The translations under genes were made by a program, and so were the position numbers. The notes under the pieces are model-generated. The model made no database searches, had not been told where the DNA came from, and worked only from the letters and a program-made list of their open reading frames with translations. From Yersinia enterocolitica (GTDB lineage: Bacteria > Pseudomonadota > Gammaproteobacteria > Enterobacterales > Enterobacteriaceae), in NCBI GenBank assembly GCA_002082245.2, contig NBTC02000002.1, positions 930,001 to 994,000 on the forward strand: a stretch of DNA of 64,000 nt. The letters are read 5' to 3'. This document shows positions 1 to 8,786 of the stretch, in pieces; the stretch's first letter is position 1, and the number at the start of each line of letters is the position of its first letter.

Positions 1-69
1 AAATTATTGGATGAAGGCACGATAACTGAAAGCGAATACCAGCAATTGAAAGCTAAAGCATTGGCTTAA
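1..69 (+). CDS. C-terminal end of a SHOCT-domain protein (partial)
   Basis: The window opens inside a reading frame whose last 22 codons run to a TAA at 67-69. The visible tail (LLDEGTITESEYQQLKAKAL) fits the SHOCT short C-terminal domain, with the typical L-x-x-G-x-I-T-x-x-E-(Y/F) pattern. SHOCT domains usually end small bacterial proteins, often membrane or phage-related, and are thought to mediate oligomerisation. Nothing can be said about the N-terminal part, which lies outside the window. A hairpin follows about 20 bp downstream and probably ends the transcript. Confidence 0.6.
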   Translation, partial: KLLDEGTITESEYQQLKAKALA

Positions 70-90
70 TATTTGAGCTACCTGCCCCCA

Positions 91-130
91 ACAAGGCTAA
101 TATGTCACTTTGAATGGCATTTAGCCTTGT
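91..130 (+). terminator. Inverted repeat after the SHOCT gene, probable terminator
   Basis: A perfect 10-bp inverted repeat (ACAAGGCTAA at 91-100 and TTAGCCTTGT at 121-130) lies 21 bp after the stop codon. A second short ATG/CAT pairing lies inside the loop. Only a short T-rich stretch (TTTAT) follows, so termination efficiency is uncertain. Confidence 0.5.
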
Positions 131-313
131 TTATCGCGGCCTGCGGCATGTAACACGGCATCAATTTCCTCGATATGCGGCATTGTTTAAATTTTTCCCT
201 TCCCCTATTTGATATAACTTACTGTAAACTGCCTGATGAAAATTCTTAACAATTTGCCTATCTGCGCCATGTGTTTAGAGGCAAATTTTTCTTCCCACTT
301 GCGAGATTCAGGA

Positions 314-1198
314 ATGAAACATTCACCGTTGCGGCGTTCGCTATTATTAGCCGGTCTCACCGTGCCATTGCTCAATTTTACACTACCATCCTGGGCGGCT
401 GGGGCGAAAATGTCATTAGATAATCAACTCGCTGAACTTGAAAAATCGTCAAATGGCCGTTTAGGATTGGCGTTAATCAATACCGACAAGGGCACCAAAG
501 TTCACTATCGTGGCGGCCAGCGCTTTCCATTCTGTAGTACCTTCAAATTAATGTTGGCCGCCGCAGTGTTGGGTCATAGCCAATCTCAGCCAAATCTACT
601 CAGTAAACACATTATTTATCGTGAAAGTGACTTACTCGATTATGCACCGATTACGCGCAAACATTTAGCACAAGGGATGACGGTTGCAGAACTGTGCGCA
701 GCGACTATTCAGTATAGTGATAACACGGCAGCCAATTTGTTAATCAAACAGTTGGGGGGACTCGAGGCGGTTAACCAGTTTGCCCGTAGTATTGGTGATC
801 AGACATTCAGACTGGATCGTTGGGAACCTGAGTTAAATACTGCTTTGCCAAATGATCCTCGAGATACCACAACACCTGCGGCTATGGCAGCCAGTGTCAA
901 CAAGTTGGTACTGGGAGATGCCCTAGCTGCACCGCAACGGGAGCAGTTAGCCTTGTGGTTAAAAGGAAATACCACGGGAGCGGCAACTATCCGTGCAGGT
1001 GCGCCGACTGATTGGGTTATTGGTGATAAAACCGGCAGTGGTGATTATGGTACGACAAATGACGTCGCGGTGTTATGGCCGGCGAAAGGTGCGCCACTGG
1101 TTTTAGTGGTTTACTTTACGCAGCTTAAGAAAGAAGCAGAACCACGTCGTGACGTTTTAGCTGCGGCCACCAAAATTGTTTTAGCGCACCTATCCTGA
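314..1198 (+). CDS. blaA: Class A beta-lactamase, BlaA type
   Basis: Serine beta-lactamase that hydrolyses penicillins and some cephalosporins in the periplasm. The chosen ATG at 314 gives 294 residues, the usual BlaA length, with an AGG-containing ribosome site just before it; an in-frame upstream ATG at 236 would add 26 residues ahead of the signal peptide. The N-terminus (RRSLLLAG... then AAG) looks like a signal peptide with paired arginines. The class A motifs are intact: STFK at 75-78, SDN at 135-137, the omega-loop EPELN from residue 171 and KTG at 239-241. A cysteine precedes the active serine as in CTX-M and some carbapenemases, but the residue after KTGS is Gly, so the carbapenemase 69-238 disulfide is absent. 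There is no adjacent LysR-type ampR, consistent with constitutive expression known for Y. enterocolitica BlaA. Confidence 0.93.
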   Translation: MKHSPLRRSLLLAGLTVPLLNFTLPSWAAGAKMSLDNQLAELEKSSNGRLGLALINTDKGTKVHYRGGQRFPFCSTFKLMLAAAVLGHSQSQPNLLSKHIIYRESDLLDYAPITRKHLAQGMTVAELCAATIQYSDNTAANLLIKQLGGLEAVNQFARSIGDQTFRLDRWEPELNTALPNDPRDTTTPAAMAASVNKLVLGDALAAPQREQLALWLKGNTTGAATIRAGAPTDWVIGDKTGSGDYGTTNDVAVLWPAKGAPLVLVVYFTQLKKEAEPRRDVLAAATKIVLAHLS

Positions 1199-1208
1199 TT
1201 ATCTGTAT

Positions 1209-1230
1209 GGGGTATTGATATTAATGCCCC
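1209..1230. terminator. Hairpin between the convergent blaA and acetyltransferase genes
   Basis: GGGGTATT (1209-1216) can pair with AATGCCCC (1223-1230) with one G-T wobble. It lies in the 37-bp gap between two genes that face each other. A run of eight T follows at 1249-1256, somewhat far for a classic terminator. Possibly serves both genes. Confidence 0.4.
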
Positions 1231-1235
1231 GCTAT

Positions 1236-1709
1236 CTAAGATCTGATATTTTTTTTAAAGAACACCACGCGTTCCGTTTCTTGGAAACCTAATGACTGAT
1301 GCATTTTCTGTGATGCAATGTTATCGGTATCGGTATCGGTATCGGTATCGGTATCGGTATCGGAAGCTAATTCGTTGCAACCTTTTACTCGCCCCCAAGC
1401 TTGTATGGCAGTCACTAATTGTGCAGCAATTCCCTTTCTCCGGTATGTATCAACAACGAATATTCCTTCAAGAAAGACGACCGGCGTATTATTGCAACCA
1501 TTGACATAATCATGCCGAAGTGAAGCATCTGCGAATCCGACGATATCGCCTGAGTCAGCGATAGCAACAAATGAAATTAGCTTATCAGAACAAAAAATTA
1601 TGTTTTCACCATGATGATGATGCGCATCACCACCATGATGGGGCCAGAGCTGTGTACGGAGTTTTACCCACCCGGATAGTGTGGTCTGATCTATCTTTTG
1701 AATTAACAT
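1236..1709 (-). CDS. Aminoglycoside 6'-N-acetyltransferase-like GNAT protein
   Basis: A 157-residue GNAT acetyltransferase resembling the AAC(6')-I family, which transfers acetyl from acetyl-CoA to the 6' amine of aminoglycosides. Family hallmarks are visible: LRTQLWPHH near residues 17-25, ALRHDYVNGC-like text at 62-72, VVFLEGIFV at 77-85, the acetyl-CoA loop YRRKGIA at 89-95 and the C-terminal SLGFQETERVVFF. Two features are odd. The segment after ELASD carries six Thr-Asp dipeptides (118-129) where AAC(6') relatives have a single TD, encoded by a hexanucleotide tandem repeat. A histidine-rich patch (DAHHHHGE, 28-35) lies in the substrate-binding N-terminal half. Activity on aminoglycosides cannot be read from the sequence. 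The repeat lies close to the cofactor site and could impair folding. Confidence 0.8.
   Translation of the reverse strand: MLIQKIDQTTLSGWVKLRTQLWPHHGGDAHHHHGENIIFCSDKLISFVAIADSGDIVGFADASLRHDYVNGCNNTPVVFLEGIFVVDTYRRKGIAAQLVTAIQAWGRVKGCNELASDTDTDTDTDTDTDNIASQKMHQSLGFQETERVVFFKKNIRS
1323..1363. repeat. In-frame hexanucleotide microsatellite (ATCGGT)n
   Basis: Six perfect copies of ATCGGT plus five bases of a seventh run from 1323 to 1363 inside the AAC(6')-like gene. On the coding strand it reads as alternating Thr and Asp codons. A unit of six changes the protein by two residues per step and never shifts the frame, so slippage would change loop length rather than switch the gene off. Confidence 0.9.
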
Positions 1710-1880
1710 TATTTCCTACGTTAAAGTGGCGTAAAATTGACACTCAAGATAATAAATATTAACCCACCAGTAAATCCACCCTGAAAAACCGTGCTGTTGA
1801 ATCTTTTGCCATTACGAATAGATATCCCCTTTATTAAAGTTAACAACAGGCTTTCATGGTGCTGTTTTTACTGATATGAC

Positions 1881-1903
1881 ACAATGTATGTTGTAACTAA
1901 AAT
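1881..1903 (+). promoter_or_regulatory. Replication terminus (Ter) site upstream of tus
   Basis: GTATGTTGTAACTAAA at 1886-1901 is identical to the core of E. coli TerB, including the G at TerB position 6 whose complementary C locks Tus. Over 23 bp there are four mismatches, all outside the core. It lies 20 bp before the tus start in the same orientation as in E. coli, so Tus bound here should also repress its own promoter. By analogy the non-permissive face is the left side, so forks moving toward higher coordinates would be stopped. Confidence 0.93.
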
Positions 1904-1923
1904 CAGCTTAATTGGAAAAGATA

Positions 1924-2856
1924 ATGGCTAAGTATGATTTGATTGAGCGAATGAATGGCAGTTTTGCTGCACTGGAAATTGCATTAGATCATCTCCACCA
2001 GCAACTTAATGCGCTCCCCCTACTCGCAGCCCGTGTATTTTCGCTGCCTGAAATTGAAAAAGGTACCGAACATCAACCTATTGAGAAAATCAGCGTTACC
2101 GCAAAAGTCGGTAATAAAGCAAAAGAACTGGGGTTACAACATTACCAGCGGTTGTTTATTCATCATCAGGGGCAAAATGCGAGCAGTAAAGCGGCCCTGC
2201 GCTTACCCGGGGTACTGTGTTTCAGCGTGAGTGATAAGCAACTGGGGGAATGTGAAAATACTATTGCTCAGATTAATCAGTTGAAAAATGAGTTGGAACA
2301 TATCATAACCGTCGAGTCTGGCTTACCGAGTGAGCAACGTTTCGAGTTTGTGCATACCCATTTGCATGGTCTGATTACCTTAAATACTTACCGCACCATT
2401 ACTCCACTCATCAATCCTAGTTCTGTGCGTTTCGGCTGGGCCAACAAACATATAATTAAGAATGTCACCCGTGAAGAGATCTTAGTTCAACTGAATAAAA
2501 GCCTTAATGCCGGGCGCGCGGTGCCGCCTTTTAGCCGCGAACAGTGGATGGAATTAATTAGCTTGGAAATTAATGATGTAAAACGTTTACCTGAAAATAC
2601 CCGCCTGAAGATTAAGCGGCCAGTAAAAGTGCAGCCTATCGCACGAGTTTGGTATCAGGAACAGCAAAAGCAAGTGCAGCACCCCTGCCCTATGCCGTTA
2701 ATTGCTTTTTGCCAGGTACAATCAGCGGCGGAATTGCCTAAGTTAGGTGAGTTAATAGACTACGATATCAACCAAATTAAGCATAAATATAAGCCGGATG
2801 CCAAACCTCTGCGGTTACTGGTGCCAAGGCTGCATCTGTATATCGACGTTGAATAA
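1924..2856 (+). CDS. tus: DNA replication terminus site-binding protein Tus
   Basis: Monomeric Ter-binding contrahelicase that arrests forks arriving at the non-permissive face. It has 310 residues, close to E. coli Tus (309). Conserved blocks include RLPGVLC, the VRFGWANKHIIKN segment and LKIKRPVKVQPIARVWY, which form the DNA-binding strands in the E. coli structure, and the C-terminal PLRLLVPRLHLY. An in-frame ATG at 1912 exists, but 1924 is preferred because GGAAAAG lies 5 bases upstream and the protein then starts MAKYDL like E. coli MARYDL. The Ter site directly upstream places this window at the replication terminus. Confidence 0.95.
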   Translation: MAKYDLIERMNGSFAALEIALDHLHQQLNALPLLAARVFSLPEIEKGTEHQPIEKISVTAKVGNKAKELGLQHYQRLFIHHQGQNASSKAALRLPGVLCFSVSDKQLGECENTIAQINQLKNELEHIITVESGLPSEQRFEFVHTHLHGLITLNTYRTITPLINPSSVRFGWANKHIIKNVTREEILVQLNKSLNAGRAVPPFSREQWMELISLEINDVKRLPENTRLKIKRPVKVQPIARVWYQEQQKQVQHPCPMPLIAFCQVQSAAELPKLGELIDYDINQIKHKYKPDAKPLRLLVPRLHLYIDVE

Positions 2857-2906
2857 ATAATGCGTTGCCAAGATCAATTCCAGTACGGGCAATAACCATA
2901 ACGAAT

Positions 2907-3365
2907 TCATATACATTTTTTAAGATAGATATCTGGACGGTTTATCTGCCATACAAAGTCGTGACGATTGATCGCCTGAAAACCAGTCTTTTTATAAAGG
3001 AAAGCGGCAGTGTCCGTAACGAGCATAATCCGTCTAAGGCTGGTTGTAACCGGATGAGCCTGACTGCATTCGACCAGCCACTTTGCTAAACCTAATCCCT
3101 GGTACTCTTCAAGCACATACACATCACATAAATAGCCAAAAGTGGCATAATCAGTGACCAGACGGGCAAACCCAATCTGTCTTTTTCCATCAAACAGTCC
3201 AAAACAAAGGCTATTTTTAACGGAAAGTCTGACCGTTTCCAGATCAATTCCTGGAGCCCAGGAAGAGCATGTTAAAAATGCGTGCATAGCATGAATATCG
3301 AAGCGAGATTTGTCTGTCGTAACGATAAAACTTTCCCTGCTGAATTCTTTATGGTTCTCATCCAT
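2907..3365 (-). CDS. GNAT family N-acetyltransferase
   Basis: A 152-residue protein of the GNAT fold. The acetyl-CoA pyrophosphate loop is visible as YQGLGLAKWL near residues 90-99, preceded by the beta strand CDVYVLEEY, and followed by a C-terminal LYKKTGFQAI segment typical of motif B. The substrate is unknown; it may be a small molecule amine or a protein. It is convergent with tus with a 50-bp gap. No operon partner is evident. Confidence 0.8.
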   Translation of the reverse strand: MDENHKEFSRESFIVTTDKSRFDIHAMHAFLTCSSWAPGIDLETVRLSVKNSLCFGLFDGKRQIGFARLVTDYATFGYLCDVYVLEEYQGLGLAKWLVECSQAHPVTTSLRRIMLVTDTAAFLYKKTGFQAINRHDFVWQINRPDIYLKKCI

Positions 3366-3513
3366 CGATGTTTCCTTTAGACAAGTTGTATTGCTGATAG
3401 TCGCTGCCGTATAGAAAACGGAGATCTGAGTTTGACGGTTGATAACACCGGTTTTTTATCCGTAAAAAACGCCAGTCATAAGGACCGACGTTAATCGTTT
3501 GTTTGGCTGGCCG

Positions 3514-4908
3514 TTATTTCATACTGCCAACCATATCTTCCGGTTTGACCCATTCATCAAACTGTTCACTGGTCAGATAGCCTAATTTCAAGGCGGCAGC
3601 TTTGAGTGTAAGCCCTTCTTTATGAGCCTTTTTGGCAATCTCGGCAGCTTTGTCATAACCAATATGGGTATTCAACGCGGTAACTAACATCAAAGACTCA
3701 TTCAGTAACTGCGTTATACGGTCACGATTTGGCTCAACACCCACCGCGCAATGTTCATTAAAACCGCGCATACCATCGGCCAGCAAACGAATTGATTGCA
3801 GGAAGTTATGAATCACCAACGGGCGGAAGACGTTCAACTCAAAATTACCGGATGCTCCACCAATATTGATGGCCACGTCGTTACCCATAACCTGTGCGCA
3901 TAACATCGTCATGGCTTCACACTGTGTCGGATTCACTTTGCCAGGCATGATTGAACTGCCCGGTTCATTCTCAGGAATCGCGATTTCACCAATGCCACAG
4001 CGAGGGCCGGAGGACAACCAGCGCACATCGTTGGCAATTTTCATCAATGAAGCCGCAAGTCCTTTTAAAGCCCCATGACCATGAACTAATGCATCACAAG
4101 CCGCTAATGACTCAAACTTATTAGGCGCAGTGATAAATGGTTGATGGGTAAGCGCCGCAATCTCTTTGGCTACTCGCACGGCATATTCTGGATGCGTATT
4201 CAGCCCGGTTCCTACCGCCGTCCCCCCTAACGCCAACTCACACAGATGAGGAATAGTCGCTTCAATATGCTGCACGCTGTGAGATAGCATCGCCACCCAG
4301 CCTGATATCTCCTGCCCTAAGGTCAATGGCGTAGCATCTTGCAAATGCGTCCGTCCAATCTTCACGATATCGCGAAAGGCGTCCGCTTTGTGTGCCAGAG
4401 TCTCCTGCAATGTTTTGAGTTCCGGTAACAAATGTTGCCGCAACCCGATAACCGCAGCAACATGCATCGCCGTTGGGAAGACATCATTTGAACTTTGGCT
4501 TTTATTTACATCATCATTAGGATGTACTAACCGATTGTTTCCGCGCTCGCCACCTAACAACTCACTGGCACGGTTCGCCAAAACCTCATTCATATTCATG
4601 TTGGTCTGGGTACCAGACCCGGTTTGCCAGATAGACAGTGGAAACTCACTCGGATGACACTCTTCCAGAACTTCATCTGCGGCGCGCATGATGGCCTTTG
4701 CCCGTTCGGCTGGTAGTAGCCCTAAATCCATGTTGACCTGCGCCGCTGCCCGTTTGGTCAGTGCCAGAGCATGGATCAGTGCCGTCGGCATTTTTTCTTG
4801 CGAGATACGGAAATGTTCCAGTGAACGCTGGGTTTGTGCGCCCCATAATTGATTTGCTGGTACATCGATAGGCCCCATAGAGTCTTTTTCACTGCGGGTG
4901 GTCGCCAT
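3514..4908 (-). CDS. fumC: Fumarate hydratase class II
   Basis: Oxygen-stable, iron-independent fumarase of the TCA cycle, converting fumarate to L-malate in the cytoplasm as a homotetramer. It has 464 residues against 467 in E. coli FumC. The superfamily signature [11 protein letters not shown] lies about two thirds along and carries the mobile-loop catalytic serine. [14 protein letters not shown] and [10 protein letters not shown], which contribute to the active site, are both present. The start at 4908 has AAGGAG a few bases upstream; a longer frame reaching 4992 lacks family similarity in its extension. E. coli has fumA next to fumC; here fumA is absent and a LysR/NmrA pair takes its place, so any class I fumarase must be elsewhere. 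Confidence 0.95.
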   Translation of the reverse strand: MATTRSEKDSMGPIDVPANQLWGAQTQRSLEHFRISQEKMPTALIHALALTKRAAAQVNMDLGLLPAERAKAIMRAADEVLEECHPSEFPLSIWQTGSGTQTNMNMNEVLANRASELLGGERGNNRLVHPNDDVNKSQSSNDVFPTAMHVAAVIGLRQHLLPELKTLQETLAHKADAFRDIVKIGRTHLQDATPLTLGQEISGWVAMLSHSVQHIEATIPHLCELALGGTAVGTGLNTHPEYAVRVAKEIAALTHQPFITAPNKFESLAACDALVHGHGALKGLAASLMKIANDVRWLSSGPRCGIGEIAIPENEPGSSIMPGKVNPTQCEAMTMLCAQVMGNDVAINIGGASGNFELNVFRPLVIHNFLQSIRLLADGMRGFNEHCAVGVEPNRDRITQLLNESLMLVTALNTHIGYDKAAEIAKKAHKEGLTLKAAALKLGYLTSEQFDEWVKPEDMVGSMK

Positions 4909-5078
4909 CACGGTCTCCTTAGCATGTAGAACTGAACGGTTGAGGTATGTCATACCAGTCTCACTGGCGACATGACAACTATCATGGCACATTTGCTGTC
5001 ACCTTTATGCGATTGATTCGCATTTATATCATTTTGTGATCAATATTCTCATAACGAGCCGGCGGCTAAAACACACCG

Positions 5079-6002
5079 CTAATTAGCACACTCATCCTTG
5101 TGACCACTCAGTTCAACCATCAAATCTCGGATCCAACCATGGCCAGCATGACTATGACTGCGCTCATGCCAAACTAAGCTGACATCAAATTGCTCCGCAA
5201 GCCAGCCAACCTCAACCATCGTGAATCGATCCGGCTGCCCCTGCACTTGCCACAATCGCCGTGGAATTAAAGCAACAAGGTCGCTAGTGGCGACTATCTC
5301 AGGAACAAAAAGGAATGACGCTGCCGACATAACAACATTACGTTGAAATCCGAATGCCGCCAGAGCATCGTCTATTGGTGTGGTGAAGCTGCCCCCAGAA
5401 GGTGAAACAATGACATGCTCTAGTTGGCTAAAATCTGCCATTGTTAACTTGTCTCTAAGCCCCGGGTGGTCCTTCCGCCCGATGAGTACATAAGTTTCAT
5501 CGAACAAATGGCGTGCTCTTAGACGCGCATGATAGGCACCTTGTGTAATAACCGCTATATCAACCTCGCCACTGGCCAACTGTTGTTCCAACTGGCTCGG
5601 ATTATAGTGACGAACGGCAATGCGGACCCCCGGTGATCTTTGCCGTAAGGCCAAAACCAGCGGCATGACGACCGCAGCCTGTATGTAGTCAGTACCAGCA
5701 ATGGTGACCGTCAGTTGAGCCCGCTCGGGATAAAAATCCTTGTGCGATTGCAGCGTGCGGCGCAGTTGGTCCAAAGACGCACGCAGCGGAGTAAGTAACT
5801 CCAGCGCTTTTGCAGTCGGCGTCATCCCCCGTCGCGCAGGAACCAGCAAAGGGTCGTCAAATACCTCTCTCAAGCGATTCAGTTGCGCACTAACTGCGGG
5901 CTGGCTGAGATTAAGTCGCGCTGCGGCCTTCGTTACATTCTGTTCAGCAAGCAAAGCTTCCAGGGTGACCAACAGGTTTAGGTCTATCCGTGTGGTATCC
6001 AT
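5079..6002 (-). CDS. LysR-family transcriptional regulator
   Basis: A 307-residue LysR-type regulator. The N-terminal winged helix-turn-helix is clear (NVTKAAARLNLSQPAVSAQLNRLR, roughly residues 22-45). The rest is the periplasmic-binding-like effector domain, beginning near the LTVTIAGTDY strand. The subgroup resembles NodD/LinR-type regulators of small redox enzymes. It is divergent from the NmrA-like gene with a gap of about 100 bp, the usual arrangement for a regulator and its target. The inducer is unknown. Confidence 0.87.
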   Translation of the reverse strand: MDTTRIDLNLLVTLEALLAEQNVTKAAARLNLSQPAVSAQLNRLREVFDDPLLVPARRGMTPTAKALELLTPLRASLDQLRRTLQSHKDFYPERAQLTVTIAGTDYIQAAVVMPLVLALRQRSPGVRIAVRHYNPSQLEQQLASGEVDIAVITQGAYHARLRARHLFDETYVLIGRKDHPGLRDKLTMADFSQLEHVIVSPSGGSFTTPIDDALAAFGFQRNVVMSAASFLFVPEIVATSDLVALIPRRLWQVQGQPDRFTMVEVGWLAEQFDVSLVWHERSHSHAGHGWIRDLMVELSGHKDECAN

Positions 6003-6099
6003 TTGGTGGATTCCTTAATATAAAACAATCGATTTCTCTTATCCCTCAGCCGTCATCATAATGCAAGTTCATGTTGTAGGGATGATCAGGAGACAGTTG

Positions 6100-7065
6100 A
6101 TGTTATCGAATAGCAAACCACTCATCACAGTGGTGGGAGCATTGAGTAAACAAGGGCGTAGTGTGGTGCGCACGCTACTAGAGAGTCAGCGCTACCGAGT
6201 ACGCGCGTTAACGCGGCGGGTAGATTCCCCTGAAGCGCAAGAGCTGGCGCTTCAGGGTGCAGAACTCATGGCAGTGCCGCTAGAGTTGGGCCATAAAGAG
6301 ACGTTTGTTCAAGCATTTAAAGGGGCATATGGCGCGTTTCTGATGACGCCCGCTATCACGCCGCAGGCAAGCCACGCGGAAACACACGAAACAGCGTTAG
6401 GTAAACAAATAGCAGATGCCGCCGTCGAAGCGGGGGTAAAACATATTGTATTCTCTAGTCTGGAAAACGTAGAAAAGATTACCGAAGGGAAAAAGTGGGT
6501 GCCACACTTTACCGATAAGAGCCGGGTTGAGAGCTACATTCGTACACTGCCCGTCACCAGTTCATTTATCTACATGGCGTTTTTTTACACTAATCTACTT
6601 GAGTTCTATCAGCCACGAATGGAAGGAGATACTTTAGTCTTTCCTCTCTATCTACCTGAAGATTTTTGCGCACCTTTTGTCGACCCATTGACAGCGACCG
6701 GCCCAGCGGTGTTAGCGATTTTTGATGATAAGGACCTGTACGCGGGCCAATCTTTGCCTGTTATCGGGGAGATCATTTCACCCAAAGAGATGGTTGAAAC
6801 GTTTAGCCGTGTCACGGGGAAAAAAGCCCGCTACAGCTCGGCGTTTACACGTGAGGAGCTATGTCAACACTTCCCCACATTTTCCAGCATTGGGGGATTA
6901 GTGGATGAGGTAATCGGTATGGCTGAGTATACGGTAGAGTACGGTTACTTCCGTAAAGAGCGAGATCTGCTTTGGAGCCGACAAGTAAATCCGGCCAGTT
7001 TAACCTGGGAACAATTCCTGCGTACCACTGGATGGCAAGGGCAAGCGCTATCTTTTGCTCGGTGA
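6100..7065 (+). CDS. NmrA-like NAD(P)-binding protein
   Basis: An atypical short-chain dehydrogenase-like protein of 321 residues with a Rossmann N-terminus (LITVVGALSKQGRSVVRTLL) close to the NmrA/HSCARG glycine pattern, here with Ala-Leu replacing part of the usual G-x-x-G. HIVFSSLENV marks the fourth strand. Such proteins act as NADP sensors or quinone/ketone reductases; the substrate is unknown. The start at 6100 is chosen because AGGAG lies about 9 bases upstream; earlier ATGs at 6061 and 6082 would add residues without family similarity. Probably controlled by the divergent LysR regulator. Confidence 0.8.
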   Translation: MLSNSKPLITVVGALSKQGRSVVRTLLESQRYRVRALTRRVDSPEAQELALQGAELMAVPLELGHKETFVQAFKGAYGAFLMTPAITPQASHAETHETALGKQIADAAVEAGVKHIVFSSLENVEKITEGKKWVPHFTDKSRVESYIRTLPVTSSFIYMAFFYTNLLEFYQPRMEGDTLVFPLYLPEDFCAPFVDPLTATGPAVLAIFDDKDLYAGQSLPVIGEIISPKEMVETFSRVTGKKARYSSAFTREELCQHFPTFSSIGGLVDEVIGMAEYTVEYGYFRKERDLLWSRQVNPASLTWEQFLRTTGWQGQALSFAR

Positions 7066-7333
7066 TTTTCGCCGTATTTACCTTAGCGGTTTTCTCACTT
7101 TCCTAAATAGGGGCGTCGATGTTACGCCCTCTTCGCGACATTAAACGGCGGTAGTGCCCGTTTTCGTTCAATTGGCCCCCCACCCTCCGATTACTACTTG
7201 CAACCCCCGTAGCGCCATTGTTTACTAAGGGACAATTTTATTGGGCGGCAGGGCCAGGCGCGATTAGTCATATAAAATAACTGATTTGTGTGTAACCCTT
7301 AATTTGGCCCTTAACAAACGGCAGAATGTAAAT

Positions 7334-8509
7334 ATGCAAAAGATGAAGAATGCAGTGCAAAACTACGCTTGGGGCAGTACTGACGCCCTCACTCAGCTTT
7401 ATGGCATAGCAAATCCACAGGGGAAACCGATGGCTGAACTGTGGATGGGTGCGCATCCGAAGAGCAGCTCACAGGTGGCAGATGCTAACGGCCAGTGGCA
7501 TTCATTGCGTGATGTGATCGAACAAGATCCCGATGCTAATCTGGGCCATGATGTTTTCAACCGTTTTGGTGAGCTACCATTCCTGTTCAAAGTACTTTGT
7601 GCGGCACAACCGTTATCGATTCAGGTTCATCCCAGTAAAACCGCCGCCGAAATTGGTTTTGCCAAAGAGAATCAGGCGGGTATCCCACTGGATGCTGGCG
7701 AAAGAAATTATAAAGATGCCAACCATAAGCCGGAGCTGGTCTATGCGCTAACACCCTTTCAGGCTATGAATGGTTTCCGTACACTGGAAGATATTCAGGC
7801 ATTACTCCACCCCTTGGCGGCAGCGCATCCCGATATCGCCACATTCCTGCGCGAACCGGATACTGAACACTTAGCGGCTCTGTTTGCCAGTTTGCTGAGT
7901 TTGGCTGGTGACCCAAAAACGCTCGCGCTGGGAATTTTGAAAGCAGCCTTAAATAACCAGTTAGGTGAACCTTGGGATACCATCCGCAGTATCTCGCGTT
8001 TTTACCCTGATGACAGCGGCTTGTTCTCCCCCTTATTGCTAAATGTCGTGACCCTGCAACCGGGTGAAGCCATGTTCCTGTATGCTGAAACACCGCACGC
8101 CTACCTCAACGGCGTGGCACTAGAGGTGATGGCAAACTCCGATAACGTATTACGCGCGGGCCTGACACCCAAGTTTATCGATATTCCCGAACTGATGGCC
8201 AATCTGCAATTTATCCCCAAACCGGCTGATACTCTGCTGACCACGCCAAAACAGCAAGGCAATGAACTGGCCTTCCCTATCCCTGTTGAGGATTTTGCTT
8301 TTTCACTGCATACAGTAACGGCCGAGACTCAAGTGTTGGCACAACCTAGTGCGGCAATTGTGTTTTGTATTCAGGGTCAGGCGGTATTGAAAAAACAGCA
8401 GCAGGAAATAACACTACAACCAGGCGAATCCTGTTTTATCCCGGCGAATGAATCACCGGTTACAGTGCAAGGAATTGGCTCTATTGCGCGTGTTTACAAC
8501 GCAGACTGA
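7334..8509 (+). CDS. manA: Mannose-6-phosphate isomerase, class I
   Basis: Zinc-dependent isomerase that interconverts mannose 6-phosphate and fructose 6-phosphate, linking mannose use with GDP-mannose synthesis. It has 391 residues, as in E. coli. The type I signatures are visible: LWMGAHPKSSS near the N-terminus, LPFLFKVL then the zinc-ligand segment QVHPSKTAAE, KPELVYAL and GVALEVMANSDNVLRAGLT. The start at 7334 aligns with E. coli (MQKxxNxVQNYAWGS). An in-frame ATG at 7286 is less likely. The preceding 268 bp hold a weak hairpin (7110-7130) without a T run and no gene. Confidence 0.95.
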   Translation: MQKMKNAVQNYAWGSTDALTQLYGIANPQGKPMAELWMGAHPKSSSQVADANGQWHSLRDVIEQDPDANLGHDVFNRFGELPFLFKVLCAAQPLSIQVHPSKTAAEIGFAKENQAGIPLDAGERNYKDANHKPELVYALTPFQAMNGFRTLEDIQALLHPLAAAHPDIATFLREPDTEHLAALFASLLSLAGDPKTLALGILKAALNNQLGEPWDTIRSISRFYPDDSGLFSPLLLNVVTLQPGEAMFLYAETPHAYLNGVALEVMANSDNVLRAGLTPKFIDIPELMANLQFIPKPADTLLTTPKQQGNELAFPIPVEDFAFSLHTVTAETQVLAQPSAAIVFCIQGQAVLKKQQQEITLQPGESCFIPANESPVTVQGIGSIARVYNAD

Positions 8510-8786
8510 ACGAAGTCACTCATTTTGTTGTCAATAACTGGCTTTTTGCTGTCGTGATAGATAGATTCCATAGTCGCAATGACGGGGTTTTGCTATTACG
8601 CAGAACTCGCACTTGCCGTTTCAGGATAGTTATCGTCGCAATAATATTTGTGTCCGGTTAATCTATGCCTATATTAATTTGGTGAATACTGTTTTTCAGG
8701 CATTCTCTTGGGTGGTTTTTCACCAGCAACTCATTACCGCGTTCAACATAGTGAATTTGGTGTATTAGAAAAGGATGAACAGAACA

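Noticed and set aside
236..313. Upstream extension of blaA from an earlier ATG
   Set aside because: It would put 26 non-hydrophobic residues before a normal signal peptide and exceed the family length.
1292..1509. Plus-strand open frames through the hexanucleotide repeat
   Set aside because: They arise from the low-complexity repeat (Tyr-Arg or Ser-Val runs) and overlap the real acetyltransferase gene on the other strand.
2130..2150. GTTACAACAT inside tus, resembling an inverted Ter core
   Set aside because: Only ten bases match; the flanking positions needed for Tus binding (ATAC and TTTA) are missing and the sequence encodes conserved protein.
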